A stretch of 64,000 nucleotides of DNA from Lamellibrachia columna (GCA_963662155.1 OY759267.1:17038561-17102560); one strand, 5' to 3'; shown: positions 1 through 20,429, counted from the first letter of the stretch. Notes: generated by a model from the letters alone, not told the origin. Numbers and translations: made by a program.

Positions 1-2300
1 AAGCCCTGCAATGCATTTTTAAAATACTTTTATTAAAATGGCAACTATAGCAGTTGAATTATACAATTAGCACAGTAGAACAACCAATGATAATAAATGA
101 ATAAAGAAAAAAAAATTATGACTTAAAATACAACAAATTTAAAAGGTGTATGCACATCATGTTTAAAGTTCTGTTTATAAATAATGTAAATATAAAGGAC
201 GTAATCATAAATTAAAACAGGCAATACTATAGTAAAATAAATTATATGGCCTACTACTATTACGTAAAAAGTAACTAATTTATAAATGAGTTCATAATTA
301 CTGCCAGTGCCTTAAAGCATATGGTATAAAAGAGTTCTGAAATCTTACAGTTCGGCAACGTGGCACACAGTAAGTCCTAGTGTTTCGAGTTGTGTACGGA
401 GTTTCCCGGAGGAGAGGCAGACTATGGTGTAATTTATGAATAGGTTGTTTCATGCTTATGAATAGTGTTCGTGGCTTCGTTGTATGACTTATCTTGGAAA
501 ATGAACCGCATTGCCCGTCTCTGATTGTATTCTCTCTGTTTTGTTTGCTTTTTTTGTAAGGCATATCTATACGTCAGTATACGTCGAGCCTGGTACAACG
601 CCGCTTCCCACCTCAGCAGCAGTAAATGACCTAGCTTTTATCATTGCATTCTCCTTTAGCAAAAAATAAAGAAGTTTTAATTTGTCTAGTAACTTTTGTT
701 TCATATGTGTGGTGTCGTAGAAACGTGTATATGGTATTATCGGCGCCTGTTTTTGTGAACTTTAACTTTTGATAGCGACCCCTAAACATCGATCAATTCC
801 GATAACATTTTGGCTTAGTTTTTTAATGATTGCTAAAAAATTATGGGTGTCCTGAAGAGAACTTATTAGAGAAATATTATACCCGGAAAGCATTAAGTCA
901 CGCTGCAAGTATTGTGCGAGAATGATTCCTTTACATAAAGTACTTATAGAGCTGAGTGAACTTCATGAATCTTCCCCATTCATCTATAAGACAACTACCA
1001 GGCATGGAATAATTAACTTGAAAAATGTATTAATTAAATTTTCAAATTAAATTAAATTAAATCAACCTCACACATTTATCAGGTCATTTAAATAAAATTA
1101 ACCTCCTATGTTCTTCAATTAAATTAAATTAACAGTTAATTTTATATTCAATTAACAATTAAATCATGTGTTGGTAGAAATGTTAATAAATTTAAAGCAG
1201 TTCTAATTTCACTTGTAACAGAAATGTGTTTTGTAACTTTGTTGGAAAGAGATTTGCTCACACAATATTTACAAGCCAAGACATTTCTTCATGGGACATT
1301 TTATCACATTTTAAAAGTTGTAGACACTTGTTAAACAATTAAAAGATGTTGCAGGTGTGGGGTTTCCTCGGAAAATTCAACCACCAAGTTCACAAAACCG
1401 GGCAACTACAAACATAATTTCTATGCACCAAGTTGTTATTTATGCAGGTTTTTTTTATTAAATCTTTAGGTTTTCCCTCTTCTATTTAAATATGTTTACA
1501 CTATTTACGTGTATATATGCGCCTACGAACAGGCTGGTCCTAGATATATGGCGCTTCATAAATTTTAATAATAACAATGAGAATATTGTTTATGCATCAC
1601 TAGAACTGGCATGCTTTTGATATAAGTTGACACTATAAAAAGATCCCAAGCTGTAACTAATTATTACTTTTCTCTACATTTCCTCGTTAACAGTTACATG
1701 TACACACGAAAAAATAGATGGATAGGTCTAATGGCCCCTTGGCTGCAAGTTGCCAGCCCCAAATGTTTACATTAAATTGAGATTTGCAGAAGCCAACATT
1801 AGCCATCAACTTATCTACCAGAGGACATTCTAGTGTCTAGGCCTTCCCTCCAATTCACATGTTTCTGAATGACCTGCTCATCCCAGTTGGTACAGTGTAC
1901 ATGTGCTCTGTGGTGTTCTCCCTCCCATTTACACATGCCTGAATCTGATCTCTCTCATGTTAGTGGCTGGAATAGGGCCTGCAGGCCTTCTGAAAACACC
2001 TGGATAACGTGGCTGTGAACTATCCAGTAATAGTGTTAACTGTTAAATGAGCAGTTAATTGAGACGTAATTTGGACTTTGTCAATAAAATAAAATTAATT
2101 AACCCCTTTTGGTTAAGTTAATAAATAAAATTAAATTAAATTAGTCTTTCTGGAAAAGTTAACTAAATTAAATTAACTTCATTGAGTTAATTCAATTAAC
2201 AAATTAACAATTAGCATTTCAAACTAACCCATGCCTGACTACAACAATATCGGCTATATGAGTGAATATGTCGCGGTTCATCGAACAACACCAACAAAGA
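1..2300. other. AT-rich intergenic DNA, no gene seen
   Basis: No exon, RNA gene or recognisable protein homology was found. Two patches rich in AATTAAATTA-type motifs lie at about 1020-1170 and 2040-2215. They resemble each other loosely and may be two parts of one degenerate AT-rich repeat. The rest is unassigned. Confidence 0.4.
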
Positions 2301-2326
2301 CTTCTTTGTAAAACAGGACGCGCTTG

Positions 2327-2949
<623 letters not shown>

Positions 2950-2972
2950 GTAGCCCATTCGTACATACTTAC

Positions 2973-4612
2973 ACAAAGTGTAAATTGGTTGCATCTTTGT
3001 TTTCTGGTGCCTTCCAAATGAAGCAGGCAGAACTAGGTTTTTCCGTTGGGTACGAATGTGTCACAGAGTCACCTTCCGCTGAGCAATTCATGAGTTGCGT
3101 GTTGTTTGGTAGCTTTCCTTTTGCTCCATCAAACGTGCCAACGGGATCCGTTTTGCCGACAACTCTCATTTGTAGAAGGATGCCTTTGAACTTACTCCCC
3201 TTCACACACACTGAAACGCAAGGCATTTTAAGCATATCATACTGAGTTGCAATTATTCGCATTCTTCAGATTTGCAATAATAATTATGCGCAATAATTTC
3301 CCGCATGAATAACCTTGTAAGCCATCCCGTCGTATGTACTTCGTATCAGAAAAATAAACTTCTTAGGTATCTCATGATGTCGTAGAAGCTTCCAAAGGGT
3401 CTCCCGTTCGAGGCAATAAAAAATGTTCACGCGCCCACGTGGCCCATAGCAGAAAACTCCCCATCAATCCCACCTCCTGCTAAGCTCTAAAAAAATGCAC
3501 TATTTCACAGCCAATAGCTTCCAGAAACAAATCTGTAAAGATGCCTGCTCAATTGCACTCTTGTTATGTGAATTTCTTAATTTCACATATCTCGATTTAA
3601 TACGCCCTACATTCGTGTGAAACAATCAACAGGAAGTTCAATTATGGTCTGACCTCATCAAAGAGGCGAGGGGATGTCGGCGCCTGGGAGGAGATGCTGC
3701 TAGACTGCCCCCAAAGTTCGCGTATAAATATAGAGACAGAGATGGTGGAGTGACGGTTACGCCATCTGGGGATCGAGTGGCTCACACTCAATGCGGCCAC
3801 AATTCGGCTATTGTTTCATTCGTTGTCCGCCAGGAAGAAAAACATTATAGTAAATAAGTCTAAGTAACTGCCTCTGTGGTTTTTATAACACCACGCCAGT
3901 TGGTAGATCAGAGGCCACTGGTGCAAGGAGGCGAAGGAACGTAGAAGGAAACGCGTGGGTGTCGGAACCTGGGAGGAGATGCTGCCAAACCGCCCCCAAA
4001 GTTAGCGTATTAAAATAGAGATGTTTCAAGTTTCATTCACGAAACGTAAAAAGTGGGATGACATTACGTGGGCATAGCAAAAAAGTCTTAGGTGGTTGAC
4101 AAGTCGTTGTTGTCCATATCTCGTTAATTTCGTCCTCTTACCTCCAGATTTCTGGACAGTGTTGGACTTCGAACTAACTACTGTCGATGATGACTCCATG
4201 TGTGTGCTATGTTCTCGTAACAACGTGCCTCTGTATACAACGAGCCCCTGTCTACCCAACCATGCTATTTGCTCCTCTCTTCGTATTGAAGTCTCCCATG
4301 AGTATTGTCATGTCTTTCTCCTTCAGTTTGTCCCGAACGATAACACATGCATACACTTATTGCAGGTAAATATATTTATCATTAGACGCTTCCGAAATAT
4401 ATCTTACCTTTCAGAGTTTTGCTCCCCGATGTCATGTCCCCATCCACCTCCAGCGAGTACGGGCTGGCGGTTTTCTGTACACCAGCGCCGTGACCTGTCG
4501 GGGACGGTGTCATATCAACGCAGGCACTTGAAGGAGCGCCGCCACCATGACCGATCGTGGCCGGAATCATAACCAGCAGGACAAGCAACCCGAGATGAAC
4601 GTACGAAGACAT
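2973..4612 (-). CDS. Reeler-domain secreted protein, copy A (partial or truncated)
   Basis: Two exons are visible. Exon 1 (4612 down to 4408, 205 nt) starts with ATG, encodes a hydrophobic signal peptide ([17 protein letters not shown]), then [14 protein letters not shown] and a TASPYSLEV stretch, and ends at GTAAGA. Exon 2 (3210 down to 2973, 238 nt) follows a TTTCAG acceptor and carries the Reeler core: [35 protein letters not shown]. It ends at GTAAGT. Phases match (1, then 2). These are the hallmarks of the Reeler family (reelin N-terminal domain, insect hemolymph defense proteins, mollusc 'putative defense protein 3'), so the product is probably secreted into hemolymph. No counterpart of copy B exon 3 was found; a compound microsatellite begins about 25 bp past the exon 2 donor. 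It could be a truncated duplicate or have a distant last exon. A role in immunity is family inference. Confidence 0.8.
3668..4021. repeat. Direct repeat pair inside gene A intron
   Basis: A segment of about 65 bp at 3674-3735 recurs at about 3960-4021 in the same orientation. Both hold CTGGGAGGAGATGCTGC, a run of Cs and CCAAAGTT, followed by a TA-rich end. They flank about 225 bp. They could be ends of a small inserted element or a local duplication; no coding content lies between them. Confidence 0.6.
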
Positions 4613-5044
4613 GATTATCAAGCTCACTGTGTCTCCAGATTTGATCAAAACAACCCTGGAACGGTACGGCCGCTCGCACTCAGCTCTCCGTCAGCACCTA
4701 CGGTAGTGGTAACTCTGTGCTCTGAATGCTCACTGAGGCGTGCAGGTATTGATCGTCTAGGTGACTCAGGTGAATGAGCCACCAGACTGTCTAAAAATAA
4801 TTACTGCGTACGTGTTGGCTTGTTGCACCGTCAACGGCACAGGTCTAAGGACCGTTTCACGAGAATTGCTGACTAACATAGCCATTAAATCCGTAAGCGG
4901 TCGTGGCTTCCGTGCGACGTTAATTGTGGGCATATGAGTACCTTTTTTGAGTCGATGATAGGGTGAGTAGTCGGGCGGGATTGCGTTCACATTCTGTGAA
5001 CAATACCGTAACAACGGTAGGCGTTAGATCGTTGAATGAAGTTA

Positions 5045-6090
5045 CGGTGACACCGTCTGACTCATTAGTCCTGTCCTAAATACTGACAGAACTTCCTTGT
5101 TGCTTTTTAGACGAGCTGCCAAGATATGTTTGTCAGGGTAATTTCCATTCTTTATACAACTTCCCTCTGGCACAGTTTCAAAGATTGTCATCATAGTTTG
5201 CTGTGTGCATGCATTGTTCCACCATAAGCATTGAACAAAACATAAGATTAGCCAGACAAATGTCCAATACAAATACTATCAACAATTGTACGCAATTGAA
5301 GTTAGGCGATTTCTTTCAGGAATTAGGAGTTTACCAAATTAAATAAAGATGTGCAGAATCTGCACTTAATTTTTTTTTGCAGGTTGGTTTGGCTCTAAAC
5401 GCGTTGCGAGACTCGGAATAATTGTTGTTCTCCCCGATAGGTGGCGTGCCAGGTGTGTACTCGACCCGCTCGGCCCGCTTGTTTACACCGCATATACGTG
5501 TCAGTAATGCACATGACCCAAAGTCGTACATGACGTGTTGAGGTCAGCTTCAGCGCAAAACAAAACGGTTCCCATCTACTCTATGAAAATGGGTACAATT
5601 GCTAGCAAACTTCCCATTAGCTATTCATTCCTGCCTTTCAAAATGTGTACTGCTTTTCCTCACTGATGGTTCCTCACCGCTATGTGTGTAAGTCTCCAAG
5701 TATTCCCCCGTTGTATTCCCAAACAAATGTTCCAATATGTTGACATTCGTAATTATTATAAGAACTAATCAAAATGTCGAATAATATGTTTTTATTTACC
5801 TCAAGAAACAGTCGTCGTGAATGGTTGGGAGTAAAACAAAATGTGTAGCATACCTTACAAAAAAACATAGTTCACATCTCTAACATTGGCGATAAATTCC
5901 AGACAAATAGTCAGTTTCCAATACCAATCGCTAGGGATGATGTTTGACTCAGTGTTTCGTAGTTTCGTTTAGTCCATTGATTCCTTCGTGATCCCGGCTA
6001 ATATGAATGTTCATATGCATTCCTGTCAGTGTTCGTGCATTGTTGTGACTCGATAGTCTATGATATTTTGAAGGTTGTATCTTCAGTATA
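5045..6090. other. Intergenic DNA upstream of Reeler gene A
   Basis: The first 60-100 bases (about 5045-5110) resemble 9740-9815, so the segmental duplication carrying the Reeler genes extends this far. Beyond that no gene, RNA or known repeat was recognised. Confidence 0.4.
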
Positions 6091-6094
6091 CTTG

Positions 6095-6545
6095 TGTAGC
6101 AGGAATGAATACGCTTGAAAGAATACAACAAAGAGCAACTAAGCTGATTCCAGAAATGAGATACTTTAATTACGAAGAAAGCGCAATAGAGTGTTCATTA
6201 ATCTATTAATCGTTTTTTCACCGTGACAGCACAAACGTACAATGACTACAAAGGCTACAAAAATGTAACACTACGAAAAACGATTTACAAATTGCAATCA
6301 CAAGTCTAATTAATCTCTTCACAACTAATAGAGGTTGAACAGGATATCAAACAGAAGTTTTTAAAATACTGTATGGCTATGAAGATGCCAATACATGCGT
6401 GTTCTTCAAACTCAAAGACGGTAGTAGAACGAGAGGACACAAAGTTGCATTAGTAAAAAAGTTTACATTTGATATGTGAAAGCATTACTTTTTCTAGAGA
6501 ATGATGATTGAATGGAATAAGTTATCTTCTGGTTGTTAATGTTGG
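6095..6545 (+). mobile_element. LINE fragment, reverse-transcriptase C-terminal end (family B)
   Basis: The plus strand translates, with frameshifts and stops, to the conserved C-terminal part of a CR1/jockey-like RT protein: an N-T-L-E-R-I-Q-Q-R-A-T motif, then SRTRGHKV and a degraded EWNKLSS. The same family is present at 22815-24050, 27665-28080, 29100-29400, 43475-44065, 48108-48378 and 56975-58040. This copy is 5'-truncated, dead, and abuts the (TA)n tract that follows. Confidence 0.7.
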
Positions 6546-6546
6546 C

Positions 6547-6777
<231 letters not shown>

Positions 6778-7363
6778 GACGAGTGGGGTTACGCATAGGT
6801 GACACATTTTTGGACTTCTTTCGATAAGTCAATGACTTCCTTGTCCACTTGCCAACTTGAACGTTTTGCTTTGGATGGCAATTTGAATAAAGTAACGACC
6901 CTGGAGACATCCACCTCCTGAGAATATCAGCGACTCGGACTTCCCTTGCTGATCTCCAAATTGTATATATGCGTTGTGTATTAGTCATGTGCAACGGGAA
7001 GTATTCGTCAAAGAAAATACGTTATTCCTGTAGAAAACGGACGACGACTGTCAGCAGCGAACACACGGCAAATGTCGTGAACATGGCACCTGCAACAAAG
7101 GACGATATACCAGATGGACCAACGTGATTCACAGGGCTGCGGATTATATTATTATTATCCAACTTGTTGTAAGCTCTAGAATATTGGATACACTGTTAAT
7201 TAACTCCTTATTCTGGATAGTCGGATGTTCGACAATCAAAGCGAATGACAAGTGCGTTTGCATGTACATGCGTACGTATGCACGTATGCATGTACCATAA
7301 AACCATACTGATCGAAGATGAAACAATTACTTTGAAACTGTTGCTTTGTAATTCAGCATTTAC

Positions 7364-8721
7364 CTGGAGTGGTGGCGCCACTGTCGCCATCCTTGTTGTT
7401 GCCTTTGTCTTCTTCAGTCGTACTGACGGTGGACGTGTTGTTAACGTCACTTGTGAGTGACGTCATGACAATAGAGGTAATTTTAGCTGTGGTGGAGACT
7501 ATCGGTGCATTGATGACTTCAGAGGAGATGTTCACCCAGTATATGCGTTGGGTGTCGGCAATGGTAGCGCTGGAAGTATATTTATAAGATTGTACGCACG
7601 CATGCACGCACGCACGCACGCACGGACGCACACACGCACACACACAACCAGGACAGCAACACAGCTGAGTTATATAATCTGGCATCACGCTAACTCAAGT
7701 TATCCTATGTATCACATAATATATTTACAGCACCAGTAGCTTAAGGTTTATGATTACGTAGTGCCTTCCGAAGAGAAATAGAGGTAGCCCGTTCCTTCAT
7801 ACTTACACAAAGTTTAAATTGTTTGGGACAGTGTTGTCTGGTGCCTTCCAAATGAAGCAGGTAGAATTAGATTTTTCCGTTGGTTTCGAATGTGTCACAG
7901 AGTCACCCTCCGCTGAGCAATTCATGAGTTTCGTGTCGTTTGGTTTTCTTCCTTTTGTTCCATCAAACGTGCCAACGGGAACCGTGTCGCCGACAACTCT
8001 CATCTGTAGAAGGATGCCTTTGAACGTCTCCCCCGTCACACACACTGTAAAGCAAGGTATTTTGTTCATGCTAATTAAAAGTGGCGTATCTGAGATCTCG
8101 CAAAGGAGCCGGCCAAAGGGGGGGGGGGGTGGAGCAAGCTTAGTCACCCATGAGTTTACCATGCTACTATGTAGCGGCGCAGCGGAAAATACAGGAAAAA
8201 ATATAAAACGTAAGCCAAAGGGCATGGCCCGGCGTCCCCACAATACGGCACTGTTGAAATACAATTAACCGCATTTCTTTCGAATTTGCAATAACATAAT
8301 ATTGACGTGACTAAACTATGACAATAGATCCCCACGAGGTGATCGCTGACCGGTAGTATTTATATGTAGGTTTGTCATATACTACTTTATTTCTATAATT
8401 GTATTTATATTATTTATTTCTAAGACGCCGATAACAACTTGAACGACAACATATGTATACACTTATTGCAGGTAAATATATGTGTTGTCAGACACTTGCG
8501 AAATATATCTTACCTTTCAAAGTTTTGCTCCCCGATGCCAAGTTCCCGTCCACTTCCAGCGAGTAAGGACTGGTGGATGTCTGTACACCAGCTGCGCCGT
8601 GACCTGTCGGGGACGGTGTCATATCAACGCAGGCACTTGTAGGAGCGCCGCCACCTCTACCGGTCGTGAACGGAATCATAACCAGCAGAACAAGCAACCC
8701 GAGATGAACGTACGAAGACAT
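7364..8721 (-). CDS. Reeler-domain secreted protein, copy B
   Basis: Three phase-compatible exons are visible. Exon 1 (8721 down to 8514, 208 nt) encodes a signal peptide and [14 protein letters not shown], and ends at GTAAGA. Exon 2 (8044 down to 7807, 238 nt, same length as in copy A) carries [31 protein letters not shown] and N-terminal TVCVTGE. Exon 3 (7569 down to 7364, 206 nt) completes the Reeler fold with TQRIYWVNIS and continues into a Ser/Thr/Asn-rich stalk (TTEEDKGNNKDGDS) ending at GTAAAT in phase 1. A further exon, perhaps a GPI signal or short tail, must follow but was not identified in 6.8-7.3 kb. Start ATG 8721 was chosen because it matches copy A; an in-frame codon 9 nt upstream is possible. 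The protein is likely extracellular. A role in defense or nodulation is inferred from relatives only. Confidence 0.85.
7592..7650. repeat. (ACGC)n / (CA)n microsatellite
   Basis: Short ACGC tetranucleotide array running into CA repeats just beyond Reeler B exon 3 (in intron 2). The same tetranucleotide forms arrays at 11875, 33558 and 36743. Confidence 0.85.
8080..8253. mobile_element. MITE-like element with AGTGGCGTAT ends, in Reeler B intron 1
   Basis: Begins AGTGGCGTATCTGAGATCTC and ends ATACGGCACT, imperfect terminal inverted repeats. Related copies are at 9138-9498, 9970-10035 (fragment), 14470-14615 and 55455-55612, sharing AGTCACCCATGAGTTTACCA-type internal sequence. It is absent from the equivalent place in copy A, so it inserted after the duplication. 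It lies about 35 bp upstream of the exon 2 acceptor. The superfamily cannot be set from sequence alone. Confidence 0.65.
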
Positions 8722-9137
8722 GATTCTCAATTTAGAACGTGTGTAGGCGACCCGTCAGTAGCTGAAGTGCTTCGATTCGTAAGAACAACGCCAAAATGGT
8801 GATCGCCCCGAGTGGCGCAGGTGAATGAATCACCAGACTTCAGAACGGCGATATACTTCCTGCAGCTAAACTGACACGAGAAACGACTTCATACAGAGTG
8901 TTAACATGTTGCTCTGCGACGGCATTGTTGCTAGGGACAGGTTCAGGAGAATTACTGACCCTTGGCATATGTGCGTCACTGCGTGGATGATACTTTCCAG
9001 GCAGCTTTTTCAGGACTGTTGCTGCTCTTAGCTTAGACATTCAATTTTGTAAAAACAGATCGTCCGCGGCTTCTGTGTGTCAATGTAGATGTAATGCACA
9101 TTTTAGCGACGGCGGCTTGTTGTGAGGGAACGTGTTC

Positions 9138-9498
9138 ACAGTCAGTTGCGTATTTAGGGCCGTGCCAACTATGGCTTTGGGGCATGCATTTTTCTATAAA
9201 TAACATATCGCGCCACTACATGGTACATGGCAAACTGATAGGTAACTAAGCTTGGCCCCTCCTCATTTGCCCTTCCCCTTTGCCCCTCCCTTTTGCCCCT
9301 CCACATTGTCATTCCCCCTATGTTCGTCCCCTTTTTCTCCTCCCCTTTTCCCCTCCCCCTTTGCCCCTCCTCTTTTTACTCCTCCCCCTTTGCCCCTCCC
9401 CTTTGCCCCTCCCCCTTTGCCCCTCCTCTTTGCCCGTCCCCCTTTGCCCCTCCCCTTTGCCCCTCATCATTTCAGAGATCCTAGATACGTCACTGTTC
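9138..9498. mobile_element. MITE-like copy with internal pyrimidine minisatellite
   Basis: One end reads CAGTTGCGTATTTAGGG and the other CCTAGATACGTCACTG, matching the AGTGGCGTAT family ends in inverted orientation. The centre (about 9255-9470) is a C/T-only tandem repeat of CCCCTTTGCCCCTCC-like units. Open frames across it are proline-rich artefacts. Confidence 0.5.
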
Positions 9499-9859
9499 AG
9501 TCCGCTAATATTTCGGTGACACATTAGCTGTGCCGAAAGAAATTTGTTCGCTGAATTATACAGTATTCGAGTGTATGCGTGTTGCGTGTTAGATTGCATT
9601 GCAGCTTTCTGACTGAACGTTACGTAACTACTTCAAAACTGTGTACCGGTCGCCGCCTATTTCATACGTACTGATATGATCAATGGGTCTTTGGTTGCAA
9701 CGTAAACAATGGGTGCCCTTTATCTGTTAAGGCAAGCGCGTCGTCTGACTCACTGGCTCAGTCATAGATATTTATTGAACTTCCCTTTTGCTTGTCAGAC
9801 AATTTGCCAATCTATTTTTTGTTCGGATAGCTTCTGATCTTACTATGGCTTCCATCCAG

Positions 9860-11360
9860 TACCGTTTAAACGATTGCCTTCAAAATTGGTATGTTACGTT
9901 CTATACAACGTATGGGAAGCATGTCAGTGGCGACGTAACACAACACTGCCGTATCTACGATCTCACAACGGGAGAGGCCGGGGGGACAAGCTTAGTCACC
10001 CATTAGTTTACCATGCTACCATGTAGTGGCGCGACATGTCAGTTAAAAAAAATGTGTACTATCGCTTAAGCACACCTTAAATTAGCCCTTCAGTTCTGCA
10101 TTTTCATTTAATTTTGCTCAACCCTGTCCTCTCTATAAGCACTCATATAATCATTCCCATGGTGTGCTTCTCATACAAAGTGAAACATAATGTTGTTATA
10201 TTGTTTATAAATTTACATAAAGTAGAAATTCCTCTCACGTGAAACCATCAAATTCAGTCCCTTGAAACAATCTTTATCATAGCCTCGGAATATAAAAACA
10301 CTTATATTTCACTGTATTATGCAAATCAGCCTTCGCGTGATACACAATACTATGAGCCGATATGACCACATTAAGACTTGTTCCAAAAACGTAATGCTAG
10401 TGTTAATGAACAGGCTAAAGATAGAGGTGCCATCTGGTGAACGACTAGCGTTATTTGTAAAACCCGAGCGTGCACTGCGTAAAACTGTAGACGCTACCAA
10501 AATAACGGATTTTTAATCGCCAGATGGCGAATACCTGTTAATATGGCTGTTCTCAGTTCGTATTCGACATTATTTTCTTGAAATGCATGTCGTATATTAT
10601 TATATTGTATTATATATGTTTCCATTGCGGAGTTATGACAACACGATTTTCATCAAGGTGTAGCACACTGTTTATTGATTAAAATTACGTATTGTGGTAT
10701 ATCCACAAACGGCTGCTGTAATTTGAATCAAATGAATAATTATGCACTTAAAAGGCGATTGTTCTGCCATGTTCCGGCCTTCCTAACATCGGCGACCTTC
10801 ATAGTGTCAGGGACTAGTTAGACTAGCTATTTGATTTCCTTCACAGTTTCCAGTACAATGTCTAGTTGCCCGTTATCACACGCTGTCCTTTTTCATTATT
10901 ATTTTCTTAATGCCTGCATTTGTTCTATTTTGAAGTATCACGTGATGCGACGTATTGATGTGGCTGAATTAAACCCAGTTTCTTTTGATGACGTGTAGCG
11001 CAACTAGCAAAGCTTTGTACAAAATCTAACACTGCATTTGGGCGACGGGACACATGGTGCGGATGAAAGAAAGGCTGTCACGCTAATATCGGTCCCCATC
11101 AAAATCGGCCCGGGAATAAATTTTGGCGGCCAAAACTGGTCCGATTTTTGCTCCAGGACAAATAATTCGTGACGTCCTCAAATAAATCTACAACATCGGT
11201 CCTTGCTATCGTGCATCTGTTTCCGCAGGAAAAGAGACCACAGTTAATATGGGAAACGACGCCCAGTTGTACCGTGTTCAGTAGTGAGAACACACGCCCG
11301 CCAATAATGAAAACAAACACGCCACATGCAAGTGCTTTTTTACAACGTATATTTCATTAA
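9860..11360. other. Intergenic stretch between Reeler B and the carboxypeptidase gene
   Basis: Holds a fragment of the AGTGGCGTAT element (about 9970-10035). Otherwise no exon with recognisable homology, RNA gene or tandem array was seen. Open frames at 10309-10516 and 11099-11360 are short and lack family features. Confidence 0.4.
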
Positions 11361-11367
11361 TATGTTC

Positions 11368-11439
11368 GTTACATGGTGGCACCACGTTACATGGTGGCAC
11401 CACGTTACATGGTGGCACCACGTTACATGGTGGCACCAC
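11368..11439. repeat. Four exact copies of an 18-bp unit
   Basis: Unit GTTACATGGTGGCACCAC is repeated four times without a mismatch (starts 11368, 11386, 11404, 11422). Each unit contains the near-palindrome GGTGGCACC. It lies 135-206 bp past the stop codon of the carboxypeptidase gene, just beyond a candidate poly(A) signal. Confidence 0.95.
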
Positions 11440-11463
11440 AGTTGGGACCTTAGCGCTACGTAA

Positions 11464-11469
11464 TTTATT
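11464..11469 (-). terminator. Candidate poly(A) signal of the carboxypeptidase gene
   Basis: AATAAA on the minus strand, 105-110 nt after the TAA stop at 11574-11576. Another AATAAA overlaps the stop codon itself and looks too close to be used. The GU-rich 18-bp repeat begins 25 nt further on, where a downstream element would sit. Confidence 0.4.
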
Positions 11470-11573
11470 TACTAGACTTGCTAAATTTTAAATCTAAGCA
11501 CAGGACTATGTTACACAAAAACAGAAAATATCAATGTAAATGTAGTTTTTACTAAGTTTAACTATTCATTTTA

Positions 11574-18488
<6,915 letters not shown>

Positions 18489-18890
18489 CTGGAATAAACG
18501 GATGGAACAAATGTTGCGTCTTCACGATTAAAAATTAACAGCCCATTGTTACAACAACAAAACTGCCATTGCCGGAATGTAGGTGCCAATCAAACATTAT
18601 GATTAGGTCATAATATAAAATCTTTGTTGCATCTCAACGTAGTAGGATATTCTTGATTGATGTGTTACAAATTTGGTGCAAATTAAAATAGCAGGTGCTG
18701 TAAAAATATCATTTGTAGTTAATGGTGCATCTTCCGTTAAACATAAATAGGACTGACCAAAAAGACCGCCAAACAATATTAATAATAATTAATTATCATA
18801 AAGCATCATCATTACTGATAAAAATTGTATCTATGAAACGTATTAAACCAAGTCCAACCATAAAAGCCAAGTTTGTCTAAGTATCCAGGT

Positions 18891-19163
18891 TTACAATAGG
18901 CGGCCATCATAAACTGATGCGTCATTTTCCGTTAAAATATGTCCTCTCCAGAACGCCAACATCACAATGCTTAACACTAATAAACCAGTGGTTACTAGTA
19001 GTGCTACCAGAGTTAGCAGGCTTTCAGATGTGTTGGATTTCGTGGTATGTTTAAACATGGTTCTAATTGCTCTTGGTAATATAACAATCCTTGGGCCCAC
19101 ACCAGATATTTCACGTACTGGTACCATATAAGAGGTCAACCTCTCGTTGTGCTTTCGGTCCAT
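18891..19163 (-). other. Unidentified open frame with one predicted membrane span
   Basis: 90 codons. A hydrophobic stretch (LLTLVALLVTTGLLVLSIVM) is followed by WRGHILTEN and a stop. It could be an exon of an unrecognised membrane protein or chance in AT-rich DNA. It does not match the expected signal-peptide exon of the neighbouring carboxypeptidase. Confidence 0.2.
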
Positions 19164-20155
19164 GTATAGGGATGATAAACTGATATGATGACCATTGGAG
19201 AGTCACAACTTAGTGGTAGAAATGCAAAATGGCGTCCAAAATATTGACCATACCCTATATAATGGACAATAACTTTTCAGGCAATGTTTCAAGATTGCTA
19301 TGTAAAATCTTATTTAAAGGTAATGCAATTTAACATATAGAGGTATATAGTTGGAGTGGTTCGGTGGAGAGTGTGGATAATTTTTTAACCAATAGTAGTA
19401 ATTTTTTTGAAAATGAAACCATTGTTGAACACATATCATCTTATTTGCACGCGCCACACTGTTATACAACTATACACCACCAGTGCTTTGTAGTCTGGCA
19501 ATATTCGCCCACTAAATTAAATTCTATTTGTATACTCTTAGTCCTATATTTGCCAATACGCTATGGCCATATTGTTTGCGTCTAAGCTGAACTTATGCAA
19601 CATGGTATGGCCTTTGTTTAATCAACTTAAAGCGTTCTGACTTAGCAACTCGCTTGATTGAGAGTTAGCTGATTCTGTGTACACACGCGGCCCGATTTCG
19701 GTCGAAAACACTGAATGCGAGCTAACACGTCAAAACGGAAGTCGTTTTCCAAGGACTGCCAGCCGCTTATTGGTCGTTCTGATCAAAATGTCAGCTGCCA
19801 CGAAAATGGAGATTTTATCAGAATATCCCATTTTAGAGCAAATTATGAAAAAATCAGTAGCGTGACATTCTTGATTGTAGTTGCAAATGCCATTAACTCG
19901 TATAAGTACTCTTTTTAGCTTTAACATACATATACGTTCAGTATTGTTCGGTCGAGCTGCTTTCTATTGATCAATGAAATGTTTTGTCATCCTTAATTTC
20001 CACCAATTATTTTTGTCGTCGTCGTGAACGTTGTTGAATTTAACTTGAAAATCTTCCTCCTCTAACCAACCAACCCAGAACCTTCAACATTTGCCAGAGA
20101 CGGGATGAGCCTTGTCCATAAAAACAACAACATGACTTTTGCACAAGTGGCGGAA

Positions 20156-20427
<272 letters not shown>

Positions 20428-20429
20428 AC

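Noticed and set aside
9252..9527. Proline-rich open frames
   Set aside because: Three overlapping frames over a pyrimidine-only repeat within a MITE-like element.
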